Shown here in pieces: positions 1-6,285 of a DNA stretch of 9,013 bases. Origin of the DNA: Pedosphaera sp. (GTDB lineage: Bacteria > Verrucomicrobiota > Verrucomicrobiia > Limisphaerales > SXTU01); the NCBI GenBank assembly GCA_009695395.1, contig SIBB01000121.1, positions 1 to 9,013 of the forward strand. Reading direction: 5' to 3'. The stretch's first letter is position 1; the number at the start of each line of letters is the position of its first letter. The notes under the pieces are model-generated. The model saw only the letters and a list, made by a program, of their open reading frames with translations. It had not been told where the DNA came from and ran no database searches. The translations under genes were made by a program, and so were the position numbers.

Positions 1-326
1 GCGCGCTCGTCGTAGAGCTTCTCGATGTCCGGCAGCAGGATGTCCCGCAGCGTGCGCTCCGGGCAGCCGACGGCGCGGAGGTTCGCGGCATACACCGTGT
101 AGTCCGCCGACTCCAAGGCGCGCCAGTGGAAGGGCGCGGCATTGGTTGTCGGGACTGGCGGTGTGGCCGGCGGAGCGTTGCGCACGACGCGCTTGGTTGT
201 GACCGTCACCTTGCGCTCCGCGCCGGACGAAGTCGTGCCGGAGCGCGCACGGAACAGCGCGTAATTCATCGCCAGCAGCGCCCCGGAGAGGGCGAGCGAC
301 AAAACCAAGGCAAGGACAGCCCGCAT
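1..326 (-). CDS. Membrane-anchored protein of unknown function (partial, cut by left edge)
   Basis: I read this frame directly; it is open from an ATG at 326 down to base 1 (108 codons) and has no stop inside the window. The protein starts MRAVLALVLSLALSGALLAM, a hydrophobic N-terminal segment (about residues 4-24) that fits a signal anchor or signal peptide. A low-complexity Thr/Pro/Ala linker follows (about residues 30-62). Then comes a conserved-looking block with FHWRALESADYTVYAANLRA and CPERTLRDILLPDIEKLY. I associate this block with anonymous verrucomicrobial envelope proteins, but I know no function for it. The codon pattern (strong GC at third positions) supports coding. The gene is divergent from the methyltransferase, only 19 bp from the latter's longest start. 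The C-terminal part lies outside the window. Coding is fairly secure; function is unknown. Confidence 0.72.
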   Translation of the reverse strand, partial: MRAVLALVLSLALSGALLAMNYALFRARSGTTSSGAERKVTVTTKRVVRNAPPATPPVPTTNAAPFHWRALESADYTVYAANLRAVGCPERTLRDILLPDIEKLYDER

Positions 327-345
327 ACGCGTTCGTGCTTGGACG

Positions 346-1653
346 ATGGAGCAGGATGTAACAGCGAGCCGTGCCGCCGCGCAAGCCGCGTCATGGACTT
401 CCCCCGCTCCGCTCCGTAGCCTCCGCCGCGTGGCTGATGCTCCACCCAACCCGCCGCGCCTGCGCCTGCGCGTGACCGCCACTGCCGAGTCCATGATTCG
501 CGGCGGACACCCGTGGCTCTACGACGCCAGCATCCGCGAACAGAACCGCCCCGGCCAACCGGGCGAACTCGCCGTCCTCTTTGACCGCAGCGACAAGTTC
601 CTCGCCCTCGGCCTCTACGATCCTCTCTCGCCCATCCGCGTCCGCGTGCTGCACTGCGGCAAGCCCGTGACCGCCGACGACAACTGGTGGCGCGCGCGCC
701 TGCAAACCACGCTCGCCCGTCGCGACGGACTCTTCGACGCGCAGACCACCGGCCACCGCTGCATCAGCGGCGAGAGCGACGGCTGGCCCGGGCTGGTGCT
801 GGACCGCTACGAAACGACCTTCGTGCTCAAGCTCTACTCCGCCGCGTGGCTCCCGCGCGTGGGTGAGGTCGTCGGCTGGCTGCGCGAAGCGCTTCAGCCC
901 GAACGCCTCGTCCTGCGCCTCAGCCGCAATATCCAAGAACTCGCTGAGAAGGAGTTCAGCCTGCGCGAAGGCCAGATGCTCATCGGCGATGCGCCGCAAG
1001 GCCCCGTCGTCTTCCTCGAAACCGGCATCCGCTTCGAGGCCGAGGTGATTCGCGGGCAGAAAACTGGCTTCTTCCTCGACCAACGCGAGAACCGCCGCCG
1101 CGTCGAGACGCTCGCCGCCGGCCGCGACGTGTTGAACGCCTTCAGCTTCTCCGGCGGCTTCTCCCTCTACGCCGCGCGCGGCGGCGCACGGAGCACGACC
1201 GACCTCGACATCAGCTCACACGCGCTCGACTCGGCCCGCCGGAACTTCGCGCTAAATGCCGCCAACCCGCACATCGCCGCCTGCCGGCACGAGTGCGCGC
1301 AAGCGGACACGTTCGACTGGCTGGCGGCAAGCACACGCGCGGACTTCGACCTCGTCATCCTCGACCCGCCCTCACTGGCCAAACGCGAAGCCGAGCGAGC
1401 CGGGGCGATTCAGGCGTATCGGAGACTCGCCCTGCTCGGCCTCCCACGCCTGCGACCGGGAGGAATTCTCGTGGCCGCCTCCTGCTCCGCGCACGTCTCC
1501 GCACCGGAGTTCCACGACGCAGTGCTGGACGCGCTGCGCTCGTCGCGTCGGAAGTTTGTGGAGCTCGTCCGAACCGCCCACGCACCGGACCACCCGGCGA
1601 CATTCCCCGAGGCGCAGTATCTCAAGTGCGTATTCGCGCGGCTGGAAGCGTAA
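346..1653 (+). CDS. rlmI: RlmI-like class I SAM-dependent rRNA (cytosine-C5) methyltransferase with N-terminal PUA domain
   Basis: Predicted to transfer a methyl group from S-adenosylmethionine to a cytosine of 23S rRNA in the cytoplasm. Residues follow the 435-aa reading. An N-terminal PUA-type RNA-binding domain spans about 38-115 (GGHPWLYDASI near 53). A central domain carries GESDGWPGLVLDRY (142-155). The Rossmann catalytic domain starts at KTGFFLDQRENR (239-250), then SAM-binding NAFSFSGGFSLYAA (264-277), motif IV ILDPPSLAK (338-346) and AASCSAHVS (377-385), where Cys380 aligns with the catalytic Cys of RlmI. The tail DHPATFPEAQYLK is also RlmI-like. E. coli RlmI is 396 aa, so this reading is about 40 residues long. 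The first 28 codons are less GC-rich at third positions and match nothing in the family. A GTG at 430 (407 aa) is a credible true start and would leave about 100 bp for divergent promoters. The exact rRNA target is inferred. Confidence 0.9.
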   Translation: MEQDVTASRAAAQAASWTSPAPLRSLRRVADAPPNPPRLRLRVTATAESMIRGGHPWLYDASIREQNRPGQPGELAVLFDRSDKFLALGLYDPLSPIRVRVLHCGKPVTADDNWWRARLQTTLARRDGLFDAQTTGHRCISGESDGWPGLVLDRYETTFVLKLYSAAWLPRVGEVVGWLREALQPERLVLRLSRNIQELAEKEFSLREGQMLIGDAPQGPVVFLETGIRFEAEVIRGQKTGFFLDQRENRRRVETLAAGRDVLNAFSFSGGFSLYAARGGARSTTDLDISSHALDSARRNFALNAANPHIAACRHECAQADTFDWLAASTRADFDLVILDPPSLAKREAERAGAIQAYRRLALLGLPRLRPGGILVAASCSAHVSAPEFHDAVLDALRSSRRKFVELVRTAHAPDHPATFPEAQYLKCVFARLEA

Positions 1654-1687
1654 CTTGCGGAATGAAGAGCGGTCTTAACCGGTAGTC

Positions 1688-2245
1688 TTACGCCTGCGGC
1701 CGGGAACGACGGAAAAACTTAAAAGCCAGCATAACTACCACCGCCAGCACGAGCAACCCAACCAGCGGCACGGCGATGACGAGGATTGCCAAGCCGGCGG
1801 AGCAGACAAGTTCAACGGAGGAGAGCACGGGATTGAGGAAGCCCAGCGAGAGGGTGCTCGAACCGGCACGGGCGAGCGTGGTCATGCCTTGCACGGTCGC
1901 CGCCGTGCCACCACCGGCGATGATGGCGAGTGTCCACTTGAGGAACGGGTTCACATCGGCGATGACCGACGCCATCAGCACGGTGCCCGCAACCATCGCG
2001 GCGGGACCGGCGACGGTGTCGAGCGCGTTGTCCACCCACGGGACGTAGTAGCCGGCGACTTCCACCGCCGTCGCCACCGCGAAGGCAATGAGTGCGGGCA
2101 GCGTGCCGAGCCACTCGAAGCCGGGCGCGAGCGGCAGCCAACCGGCCCACGCCGCCACGCTGACTACCAGCATGGGAACGAAGACGCGGAAGCCGCACGC
2201 GGCACTGAGGCCGATGCCCACGAGGAAGGCTAAATAGTTCTCCAT
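1688..2245 (-). CDS. DUF4126 family integral membrane protein
   Basis: A 185-aa, very hydrophobic protein with about four or five predicted membrane segments (roughly residues 5-33, 48-66, 80-96, 104-120 and 146-176) and a basic tail FKFFRRSRPQA, presumably cytoplasmic. The N-terminal block GIGLSAACGFRVFVPML (residues 10-26) and the segment AGYYVPWVDNALDTVAGPAA (64-83) are the hallmarks of DUF4126, a bacterial membrane family with no established biochemical role. Length agrees with the family. The start ATG at 2245 places the first helix directly at the N terminus, and no purine-rich ribosome site precedes it. It is convergent with the methyltransferase (34-bp gap, no obvious hairpin). Upstream lies a palindromic repeat that separates it from the glycogen-binding gene on the same strand. 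Family call is firm; function is unknown. Confidence 0.88.
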   Translation of the reverse strand: MENYLAFLVGIGLSAACGFRVFVPMLVVSVAAWAGWLPLAPGFEWLGTLPALIAFAVATAVEVAGYYVPWVDNALDTVAGPAAMVAGTVLMASVIADVNPFLKWTLAIIAGGGTAATVQGMTTLARAGSSTLSLGFLNPVLSSVELVCSAGLAILVIAVPLVGLLVLAVVVMLAFKFFRRSRPQA

Positions 2246-2262
2246 AGGTCAGGTTTTTTATT

Positions 2263-2373
2263 GCTAGGGAAACGCTGGTTTAACCAGAGAGACACAGAGG
2301 TCACCCAGAAAAAACGGTCAAATCCCATCTCTGCGTCTCTGTGGTTAAATGCTTTGCTCAGCGTCTCCCTAGC
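2263..2373. repeat. 111-bp imperfect palindromic repeat element (TTTAACCACAGAGAC type)
   Basis: Two nested inverted pairs are visible. The inner arms 2279-2301 and 2327-2349 (left TTTAACCAGAGAGACACAGA, then GGT) match in 20 of 23 positions. The outer arms 2263-2277 (GCTAGGGAAACGCTG) and 2359-2373 (the complement of GCTAGGGAGACGCTG) match in 14 of 15. They are separated by 1 nt on the left and 9 nt on the right. The loop 2302-2326 is A-rich. The core words (TTAACCACAGAGAC, CAGAG) recur in intergenic repeats that I know from several bacterial phyla, so this is probably a dispersed REP/MITE-like element. It fills most of the gap between the minus-strand genes at 2428-2760 and 1688-2245. In the minus direction it is followed by A-rich, not T-rich, sequence, so it is not a canonical intrinsic terminator. 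Confidence 0.75.
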
Positions 2374-2427
2374 GAGCAGTTGCGACTCGCCACTGAAGGA
2401 AAGAGCTCGCGAGGGAGGAGGTTTGTT

Positions 2428-2760
2428 TCAATCCACTACCCGCGTGCAGTTCTCGCCGCCGAAGGGGTTGGGCTTGCGCACCTCGCACTTGGGGTCATCG
2501 GCCCACTGGCCATCCACGATGAATCTGTATTCGTGCTGGCCGGGCGGGACGGCGATTGTGGCCTGCCACGAACCGTTGCGCTGGCGCATCATCTCGCAGG
2601 CGGCGTCCTCCCAGCCGGTGAAGTCACCGGCCACCTTGACGTTGCGCGCATCGGGCGCTGAGAGACTGAAGACCACGCGGCGCTTCGCGGGCAGCGGTGA
2701 GGACGCGATTGGGGAGTTTGCTTTCCGTGCTGCGGACTTGCGCTTTCGATGGCTGCCCAT
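2428..2760 (-). CDS. Small stand-alone glycogen-binding protein (AMPK-beta / CBM48-like, isoamylase early-set fold)
   Basis: A 110-aa protein. Residues 1-26 are basic and probably disordered (MGSHRKRKSAARKANSP). Residues 27-110 form one immunoglobulin-like carbohydrate-binding module: KRRVVFSLSAPDARNVKVAG, then DFTGWEDAACEM (46-57), NGSWQATIAVPPGQHEYRF (62-80), VDGQWADDP (82-90) and NPFGGENCTRVVD (98-110). Trp50, Trp65, Tyr78 and Trp86 are the kind of aromatic residues that hold alpha-glucans in AMPK-beta modules, and the end resembles their N-x-F-G motif. No enzyme domain is attached, so it more likely binds or recruits than catalyses. The frame extends upstream to 3297, but that part is only the complement of the NusG-like gene, so the ATG at 2760 is chosen. 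It is divergent from the NusG-like gene across 120 bp. Confidence 0.85.
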   Translation of the reverse strand: MGSHRKRKSAARKANSPIASSPLPAKRRVVFSLSAPDARNVKVAGDFTGWEDAACEMMRQRNGSWQATIAVPPGQHEYRFIVDGQWADDPKCEVRKPNPFGGENCTRVVD

Positions 2761-2880
2761 GCGCTGGAGTGTCTGCCACAGGAAGGAGCATCTCGCAATC
2801 CCAATTTCTGTTACGGATGTGACAGCACGGCGCGCCAAATGTCTTGTGACCGCAAAACGCACCAAGCTACGTTGACCGTC

Positions 2881-3414
2881 ATGAGTGATGGTTGGGAAGC
2901 CCCGCCCGCGTGGTATTGCGTGCGGTCGCGGATCAAGCACGAGCACATCGCCGCCGGGCAGTTGAAGCAACTGCCGGACGTCGAGGTGTTCTGCCCGCGC
3001 GTGCGTTTCCAGCGCGCCACCCGGCGCGGCAAGGTCTGGTTCACCGAGGCGTTGTTTCCGAACTACCTCTTCGCGCGTTTCGCATTGCGGAACTTGCGCC
3101 TCATCCAAGCGGCACAGGGCGTCGCGGGCGTCGTTCACTTCGGCGATTACTTCGCCACCGTGGCAGAGGAAATCATCACTGACCTGCGCGTGGCGCTCGA
3201 CGATTCGGACCTGAAGGAGTTTCCCAACGCGGTGGCGCCGGGCGATGAAGTCGTCATCGCGGACGGCAGCTTCATGGGCATCACCGCCGTGGTGCAACGC
3301 CTGCTGCCCGCAAAGGACCGCGTGCGCGTCCTGCTGGAGTTTCTCGGGCGGACCGTGGAGACCGAACTCCCCGCGACCAGCCTCGTGAAGACCGGCATTA
3401 ACCCGCGCCTCTAG
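2881..3414 (+). CDS. NusG/RfaH-family transcription elongation (antitermination) factor
   Basis: A 177-aa protein of NusG architecture. The NGN domain covers about residues 9-105 (WYCVRSRIKHEHIAAGQL; FCPRVRFQR; TEALFPNYLFARF at 55-67, the typical RfaH/NusG strand). A KOW domain follows (about 117-168: VAPGDEVVIADGSFMGITAV, then VRVLLEFLGRTVETELP). NusG-family proteins bind the clamp helices of RNA polymerase and suppress pausing. The LFPNYLFARF form and the separate location (no secE or rplK nearby) point to a specialised RfaH-like paralogue rather than housekeeping NusG. The ATG at 2881 matches the usual N terminus directly before the first NGN strand. An in-frame ATG at 2749 would run into the divergent gene. 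The stop lies 11 bp before the BatA-type gene, so the two are probably co-transcribed. The target operon is unknown. Confidence 0.87.
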   Translation: MSDGWEAPPAWYCVRSRIKHEHIAAGQLKQLPDVEVFCPRVRFQRATRRGKVWFTEALFPNYLFARFALRNLRLIQAAQGVAGVVHFGDYFATVAEEIITDLRVALDDSDLKEFPNAVAPGDEVVIADGSFMGITAVVQRLLPAKDRVRVLLEFLGRTVETELPATSLVKTGINPRL

Positions 3415-3425
3415 TCCCCATTCCC

Positions 3426-5423
3426 ATGACCTTCCTCCAACCCTTCCTCCTCTGGGGGCTGCCGCTGGTCTTGGTCCCGGTGGTCATCCACCTCATCAAC
3501 CGCCTCCGTCACAAGCCGCAGCCGTGGGCGGCGATGATGTTCCTCCTCCAGGCCACGCGCGCCTCCACCAGCCACGCCAAGCTCCGCCAGTGGCTCGTCC
3601 TCCTCTTCCGCACGCTCGCCATCCTCGCACTCCTCCTCTTCATCGCGCGCCCGCTCGCCGGTGGCTGGCTCGGCTGGACGCTCTCCCCCGCGCCCGATGT
3701 CATCGTCATCGTGCTCGACCGCTCGGCCAGCATGGAGTCGCGTCTCGCCGGGCAAACTGTGACCAAGCGCGAGCAAGCCGTGAAACTCCTCGCTGAGGCC
3801 GCACGCGAATTTCAAGACAAGTCCCACCTCGTCTTGCTCGACTCCGCCACGCGCATCCCGCAACAGCTCGCCAACGCAAAATCCCTCCTCGAACCCACGC
3901 TCACCGGCCCCACCGACACCGCAGCGGATTTGCCAACGCTGCTCCAGCTTGCGCACAACTGGCTTGTCGAGAATCGCGCCGGGGCCGCTGAACTCTGGCT
4001 CGCCTCCGACCTTCAGCGCAGCAACTGGCTCCCCGACGACGAGCGGTGGAAGGCCGTCACCGCCGCGCTCGGCAAGCTCCCCCAAGGCATTCGCGTGCGT
4101 CTCCTCGCCTTCGATGACGACCGCGAGCCGAACACTTCCGCCACGCTCGCCGAGGTCTTCCGTCGCGCCCGCCCGGATGGCGCGGAGCTCAACCTCGCGC
4201 TCGACCTCGCCCGCAATGCCCCCGTCGGCAGCAGCCCCGCGCGCTTCCCGCTCGCGCTCACTTTGAACGGCGTCAAGTCGCAGACCGAACTCGACATGGA
4301 CGGCGCGGCGCTCCGCTGGCGGCACAAGGTGGACCTCGGCGCGGCGAAGGGCCTCGGCTGGGGCGCGCTCGAACTTCCCGTCGACGCCAACGCCCGCGAC
4401 AACGCAGCTTACTTCGTCTTCGGCTCCGACTCCGCCCTCCGCGCCACGGTCGTGAGCGACCAGCCCGCGCTCATTCGCAATGCCCAACTCGCCGCGCTCT
4501 CCCCCGCCACGCGCCAACCCGCCGAGGTGCTCACGCCCGCCGCCTTCGCCGAGCGCACCGGCTCCGACGCCACGCTGCTCATCTGGCACGCGCCGCTGCC
4601 CGACGCCGCCGGGGAGAAACGTCTGCGCGGCTTCATCGAAGAGGGCGGTGCCGTGCTCTTCCTCCCGCCCGGCCGCCCGGACACGGGGAAATTCCTCGGC
4701 CTCGGCTGGGCGGACGCGCAGCCCGCGTCCGCCGACAAGCCGTTCAAGGTCGTCAAGTGGGAGCAGCAGGAAGGCCCGCTGGCGAAGACCGACGAAGGCC
4801 TCAGCCTCCCGCTCGCCGACCTCGACATCGCGCGCCGACAGCCCATCACCGGCGAACCCACCGCGCTCGCCACCTTCGCAGACGGCTCGCCGCTGCTCAC
4901 CCGCCGCGCGCTGGGCAAAGGCCAGTTCTTCTTCTGCGCCACCGTTCCCCACGACGACTGGTCCACCCTCGGCGACGGCCCCGTCCTCGTGCCGATGTTG
5001 CAACGCCTCCTCCAGACCGGCGCGCGCCGGCTGAATCAAGAGACCATGGTCGCATGCGGCGAACTCAGCGCCCTCGACCGCGCGAAGCAATGGCTCCCCG
5101 CCGACGGTTCCCTGGGCAAGAACATCGCCCTCAACGCCGGCATCTACCGCTCTGGCGAACGTCTCCTCGCCGTCAACCGCCCGAGCGCCGAAGACGACCG
5201 CACGCTCCTCGAACCCGCCGCCGCGAAGAGGCTCCTCGGCACCCTGCCGCTGCAACTCCTCCAAGAGCGCACCGCCCGCAGCGACGCGTTGCAGGGAGAA
5301 ATCTGGCGCCTCTTCCTCATCGGCATGCTGGCCTTCCTCTTCCTCGAAGCGTGGCTCGTGCTGCCCAACAAGAAACCCGCCGCCGCCGACCCGCTCGGTG
5401 CTGCCGCCAGCCCCCAAGGGTGA
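3426..5423 (+). CDS. BatA-type membrane protein with von Willebrand factor A domain
   Basis: A 665-aa protein. The N-terminal double-membrane-segment domain (TIGR02226 type) has helices at about 5-24 and 55-75, with LWGLPLVLVPVVIHLINRLR and PWAAMMFLLQATRAS typical of BatA proteins. A VWA domain begins at about 91 (DVIVIVLDRSASME). The metal-site motif D-x-S-x-S is complete (Asp98, Ser100, Ser102), with Thr163 or Thr165 and Asp195 (LASDLQRS) as later ligands. Residues about 335-560 look like a Rossmann/glutamine-amidotransferase-like region (ATVVSDQPALIRNAQLAAL; LRGFIEEGGAVLFLPPGRP). A last helix lies at about 626-646 before a short Pro/Ala tail. Such proteins are thought to act at the inner membrane with MoxR ATPases and DUF58 proteins, but neither is in this window. 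It follows the NusG-like gene by 11 bp. Confidence 0.88.
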   Translation: MTFLQPFLLWGLPLVLVPVVIHLINRLRHKPQPWAAMMFLLQATRASTSHAKLRQWLVLLFRTLAILALLLFIARPLAGGWLGWTLSPAPDVIVIVLDRSASMESRLAGQTVTKREQAVKLLAEAAREFQDKSHLVLLDSATRIPQQLANAKSLLEPTLTGPTDTAADLPTLLQLAHNWLVENRAGAAELWLASDLQRSNWLPDDERWKAVTAALGKLPQGIRVRLLAFDDDREPNTSATLAEVFRRARPDGAELNLALDLARNAPVGSSPARFPLALTLNGVKSQTELDMDGAALRWRHKVDLGAAKGLGWGALELPVDANARDNAAYFVFGSDSALRATVVSDQPALIRNAQLAALSPATRQPAEVLTPAAFAERTGSDATLLIWHAPLPDAAGEKRLRGFIEEGGAVLFLPPGRPDTGKFLGLGWADAQPASADKPFKVVKWEQQEGPLAKTDEGLSLPLADLDIARRQPITGEPTALATFADGSPLLTRRALGKGQFFFCATVPHDDWSTLGDGPVLVPMLQRLLQTGARRLNQETMVACGELSALDRAKQWLPADGSLGKNIALNAGIYRSGERLLAVNRPSAEDDRTLLEPAAAKRLLGTLPLQLLQERTARSDALQGEIWRLFLIGMLAFLFLEAWLVLPNKKPAAADPLGAAASPQG

Positions 5424-5509
5424 GGGTTAAAACGCGCGGCGTCTTGTGAGCAGCGAATTCACGATCTCCCTTTGCCCTTCACGAAGCTGAGACGCACCAT
5501 CCGAGGGGC

Positions 5510-5537
5510 TTGCAGTTTGAATTGCCATCACTACACT
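5510..5537 (+). promoter_or_regulatory. Possible promoter for the 164-aa protein gene
   Basis: TTGCAG (5510-5515) and TACACT (5532-5537) are separated by 16 bp. They match the sigma-70 consensus in 3 of 6 and 4 of 6 positions. Transcription would begin near 5544, about 20 bases before the chosen ATG at 5564. This is weak pattern evidence only; the rest of the 140-bp gap (5424-5563) shows no hairpin terminator or other clear signal. Confidence 0.22.
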
Positions 5538-5563
5538 CCGCGCTCGGTTTTGAACGGACATCT

Positions 5564-6058
5564 ATGCTGACCTCCCACGAACTCTTCGGGTTCATGCCGC
5601 CGATCTTGGCGGCGGACATCCTCGAATACGCCCACACCCACAACCGCGAGCTCTATCGCGCCACCGTCAGCGCCGTCGCCACCACACGCAAGGTGCGGAC
5701 TGTCTTCCTCGACAAGCAGGCCCGCCCGGCCCGCCACGCTGGCATGATCGCCTATCTCTGCCGGCCCGGCATGGAGCCCGCCGCCGGCACGCTGCTGCGC
5801 GGTTGGCTCCTCAAGGGGCACCAATCCGTCCTCGCTGACTTCCTCGACGGTGTCGGCATCGCGCACAAAGAAGGCGTGGTGGACGACCTGCCCGACTCCG
5901 TGGACGACGCGAAGCTTAAGTCCGCCGTGGACACGCTGCTCGCCAAGCATTCCGCCGACGTGGCGAAGGTTTACCTCCACTCGTTCAACACTATGAACGG
6001 CTCGCAGTGGAAGAACCTCGACGCGTTGCTCAAGGAAGACACGCGGCTCCAGTTCTGA
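5564..6058 (+). CDS. Conserved-looking hypothetical protein, 164 aa
   Basis: I do not recognise a named domain. The protein is soluble-looking, with no signal peptide or membrane segment. It begins MLTSHELFGFMPPILAADIL, followed by EYAHTHNRELYRATVSAVAT. A basic middle (TRKVRTVFLDKQARPARHAG) leads to LLRGWLLKGHQSVLADFLDG (about residues 77-96), then an acidic helix-rich stretch (VVDDLPDSVDDAKLKSAVDT) and a C-terminal FNTMNGSQWKNLDALLKEDT. The composition and GC-rich third positions support a real, mostly alpha-helical protein. The frame opens further upstream to a TTG at 5510, but the ATG at 5564 gives a cleaner N terminus. It stands alone after the BatA-type gene (140-bp gap) and is convergent with the epimerase, sharing the terminator at 6233-6262. 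Function unknown. Confidence 0.75.
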   Translation: MLTSHELFGFMPPILAADILEYAHTHNRELYRATVSAVATTRKVRTVFLDKQARPARHAGMIAYLCRPGMEPAAGTLLRGWLLKGHQSVLADFLDGVGIAHKEGVVDDLPDSVDDAKLKSAVDTLLAKHSADVAKVYLHSFNTMNGSQWKNLDALLKEDTRLQF

Positions 6059-6073
6059 GCCCGGCCTACGCCT

Positions 6074-6164
6074 TCTCCCTTCCTCGGAGGAGGGTTGGGG
6101 CCGCCAACGCCGACGCACGTAACCCCCTGACCCCAACCCTTTTTCCTCCTCCGAGGAAGGGAGA
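6074..6164. repeat. Inverted-repeat (REP-like) element of the TCTCCCTTCCTCGGAGGAGG type
   Basis: The 20-mer TCTCCCTTCCTCGGAGGAGG at 6074-6093 is repeated exactly in inverted orientation at 6145-6164. Directly inside it, GGGTTGGGG (6092-6100) pairs with CCCCAACCC (6131-6139); an extra T-run on the right side makes a bulge. The 30-nt loop is 6101-6130. Each arm is also partly self-complementary around CCTCGGAGG. Similar 'CTCTCCC ... GGTTGGGG' elements are dispersed between genes in many bacteria, so this is likely one copy of a REP-like family. It lies 15 bp after the stop of the 164-aa gene and before the bidirectional terminator. As RNA it would form a strong stem that might protect a 3' end; that role is inference. 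Confidence 0.78.
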
Positions 6165-6232
6165 GGGAGTCAAAGCGCGGCGCGGACTTCAGCAATCTCG
6201 GGCGATTTCCTTCGGATTTGGTAACAAACGCC

Positions 6233-6262
6233 AAAAGCCGCCGGATCACTCCGGCGGCTTTT
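6233..6262. terminator. Bidirectional intrinsic terminator between convergent genes
   Basis: A perfect 13-bp stem, AAAAGCCGCCGGA (6233-6245) paired with TCCGGCGGCTTTT (6250-6262), encloses the 4-nt loop TCAC. The GC-rich core with an A-run on one side and a T-run on the other gives a Rho-independent signal on both strands. It sits 23 bp beyond the stop of the minus-strand epimerase and 174 bp beyond the stop of the plus-strand 164-aa gene, so it can end both transcripts. Confidence 0.9.
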
Positions 6263-6285
6263 GCGCGGACTGAGTTGAGCGCGGC

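Noticed and set aside
2263..2373. The palindrome as an intrinsic terminator for the glycogen-binding gene
   Set aside because: No T-tract follows the stem in the minus-strand direction; the sequence there is A-rich, and the stem is imperfect with a long loop.
2749..2880. Extended start for the NusG-like gene at an in-frame ATG (2749)
   Set aside because: The extra 44 residues match nothing in the NGN family and would overlap the start of the divergent gene. The ATG at 2881 gives the usual N terminus.
2761..3297. N-terminal extension of the glycogen-binding frame
   Set aside because: The upstream 179 codons are the complement of the NusG-like gene and show no domain. The ATG at 2760 immediately precedes a plausible small protein.
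3411..5417. A 668-codon open frame on the minus strand opposite the BatA-type gene
   Set aside because: The translation is a low-complexity run of Glu, Gly, Arg and Ala with no domain, typical of the antisense of GC-rich coding sequence. The plus-strand protein has clear domains and membrane segments.
5510..5563. TTG start for the 164-aa protein
   Set aside because: An ATG 18 codons downstream starts a better N terminus, and the region 5510-5537 looks more like a promoter.
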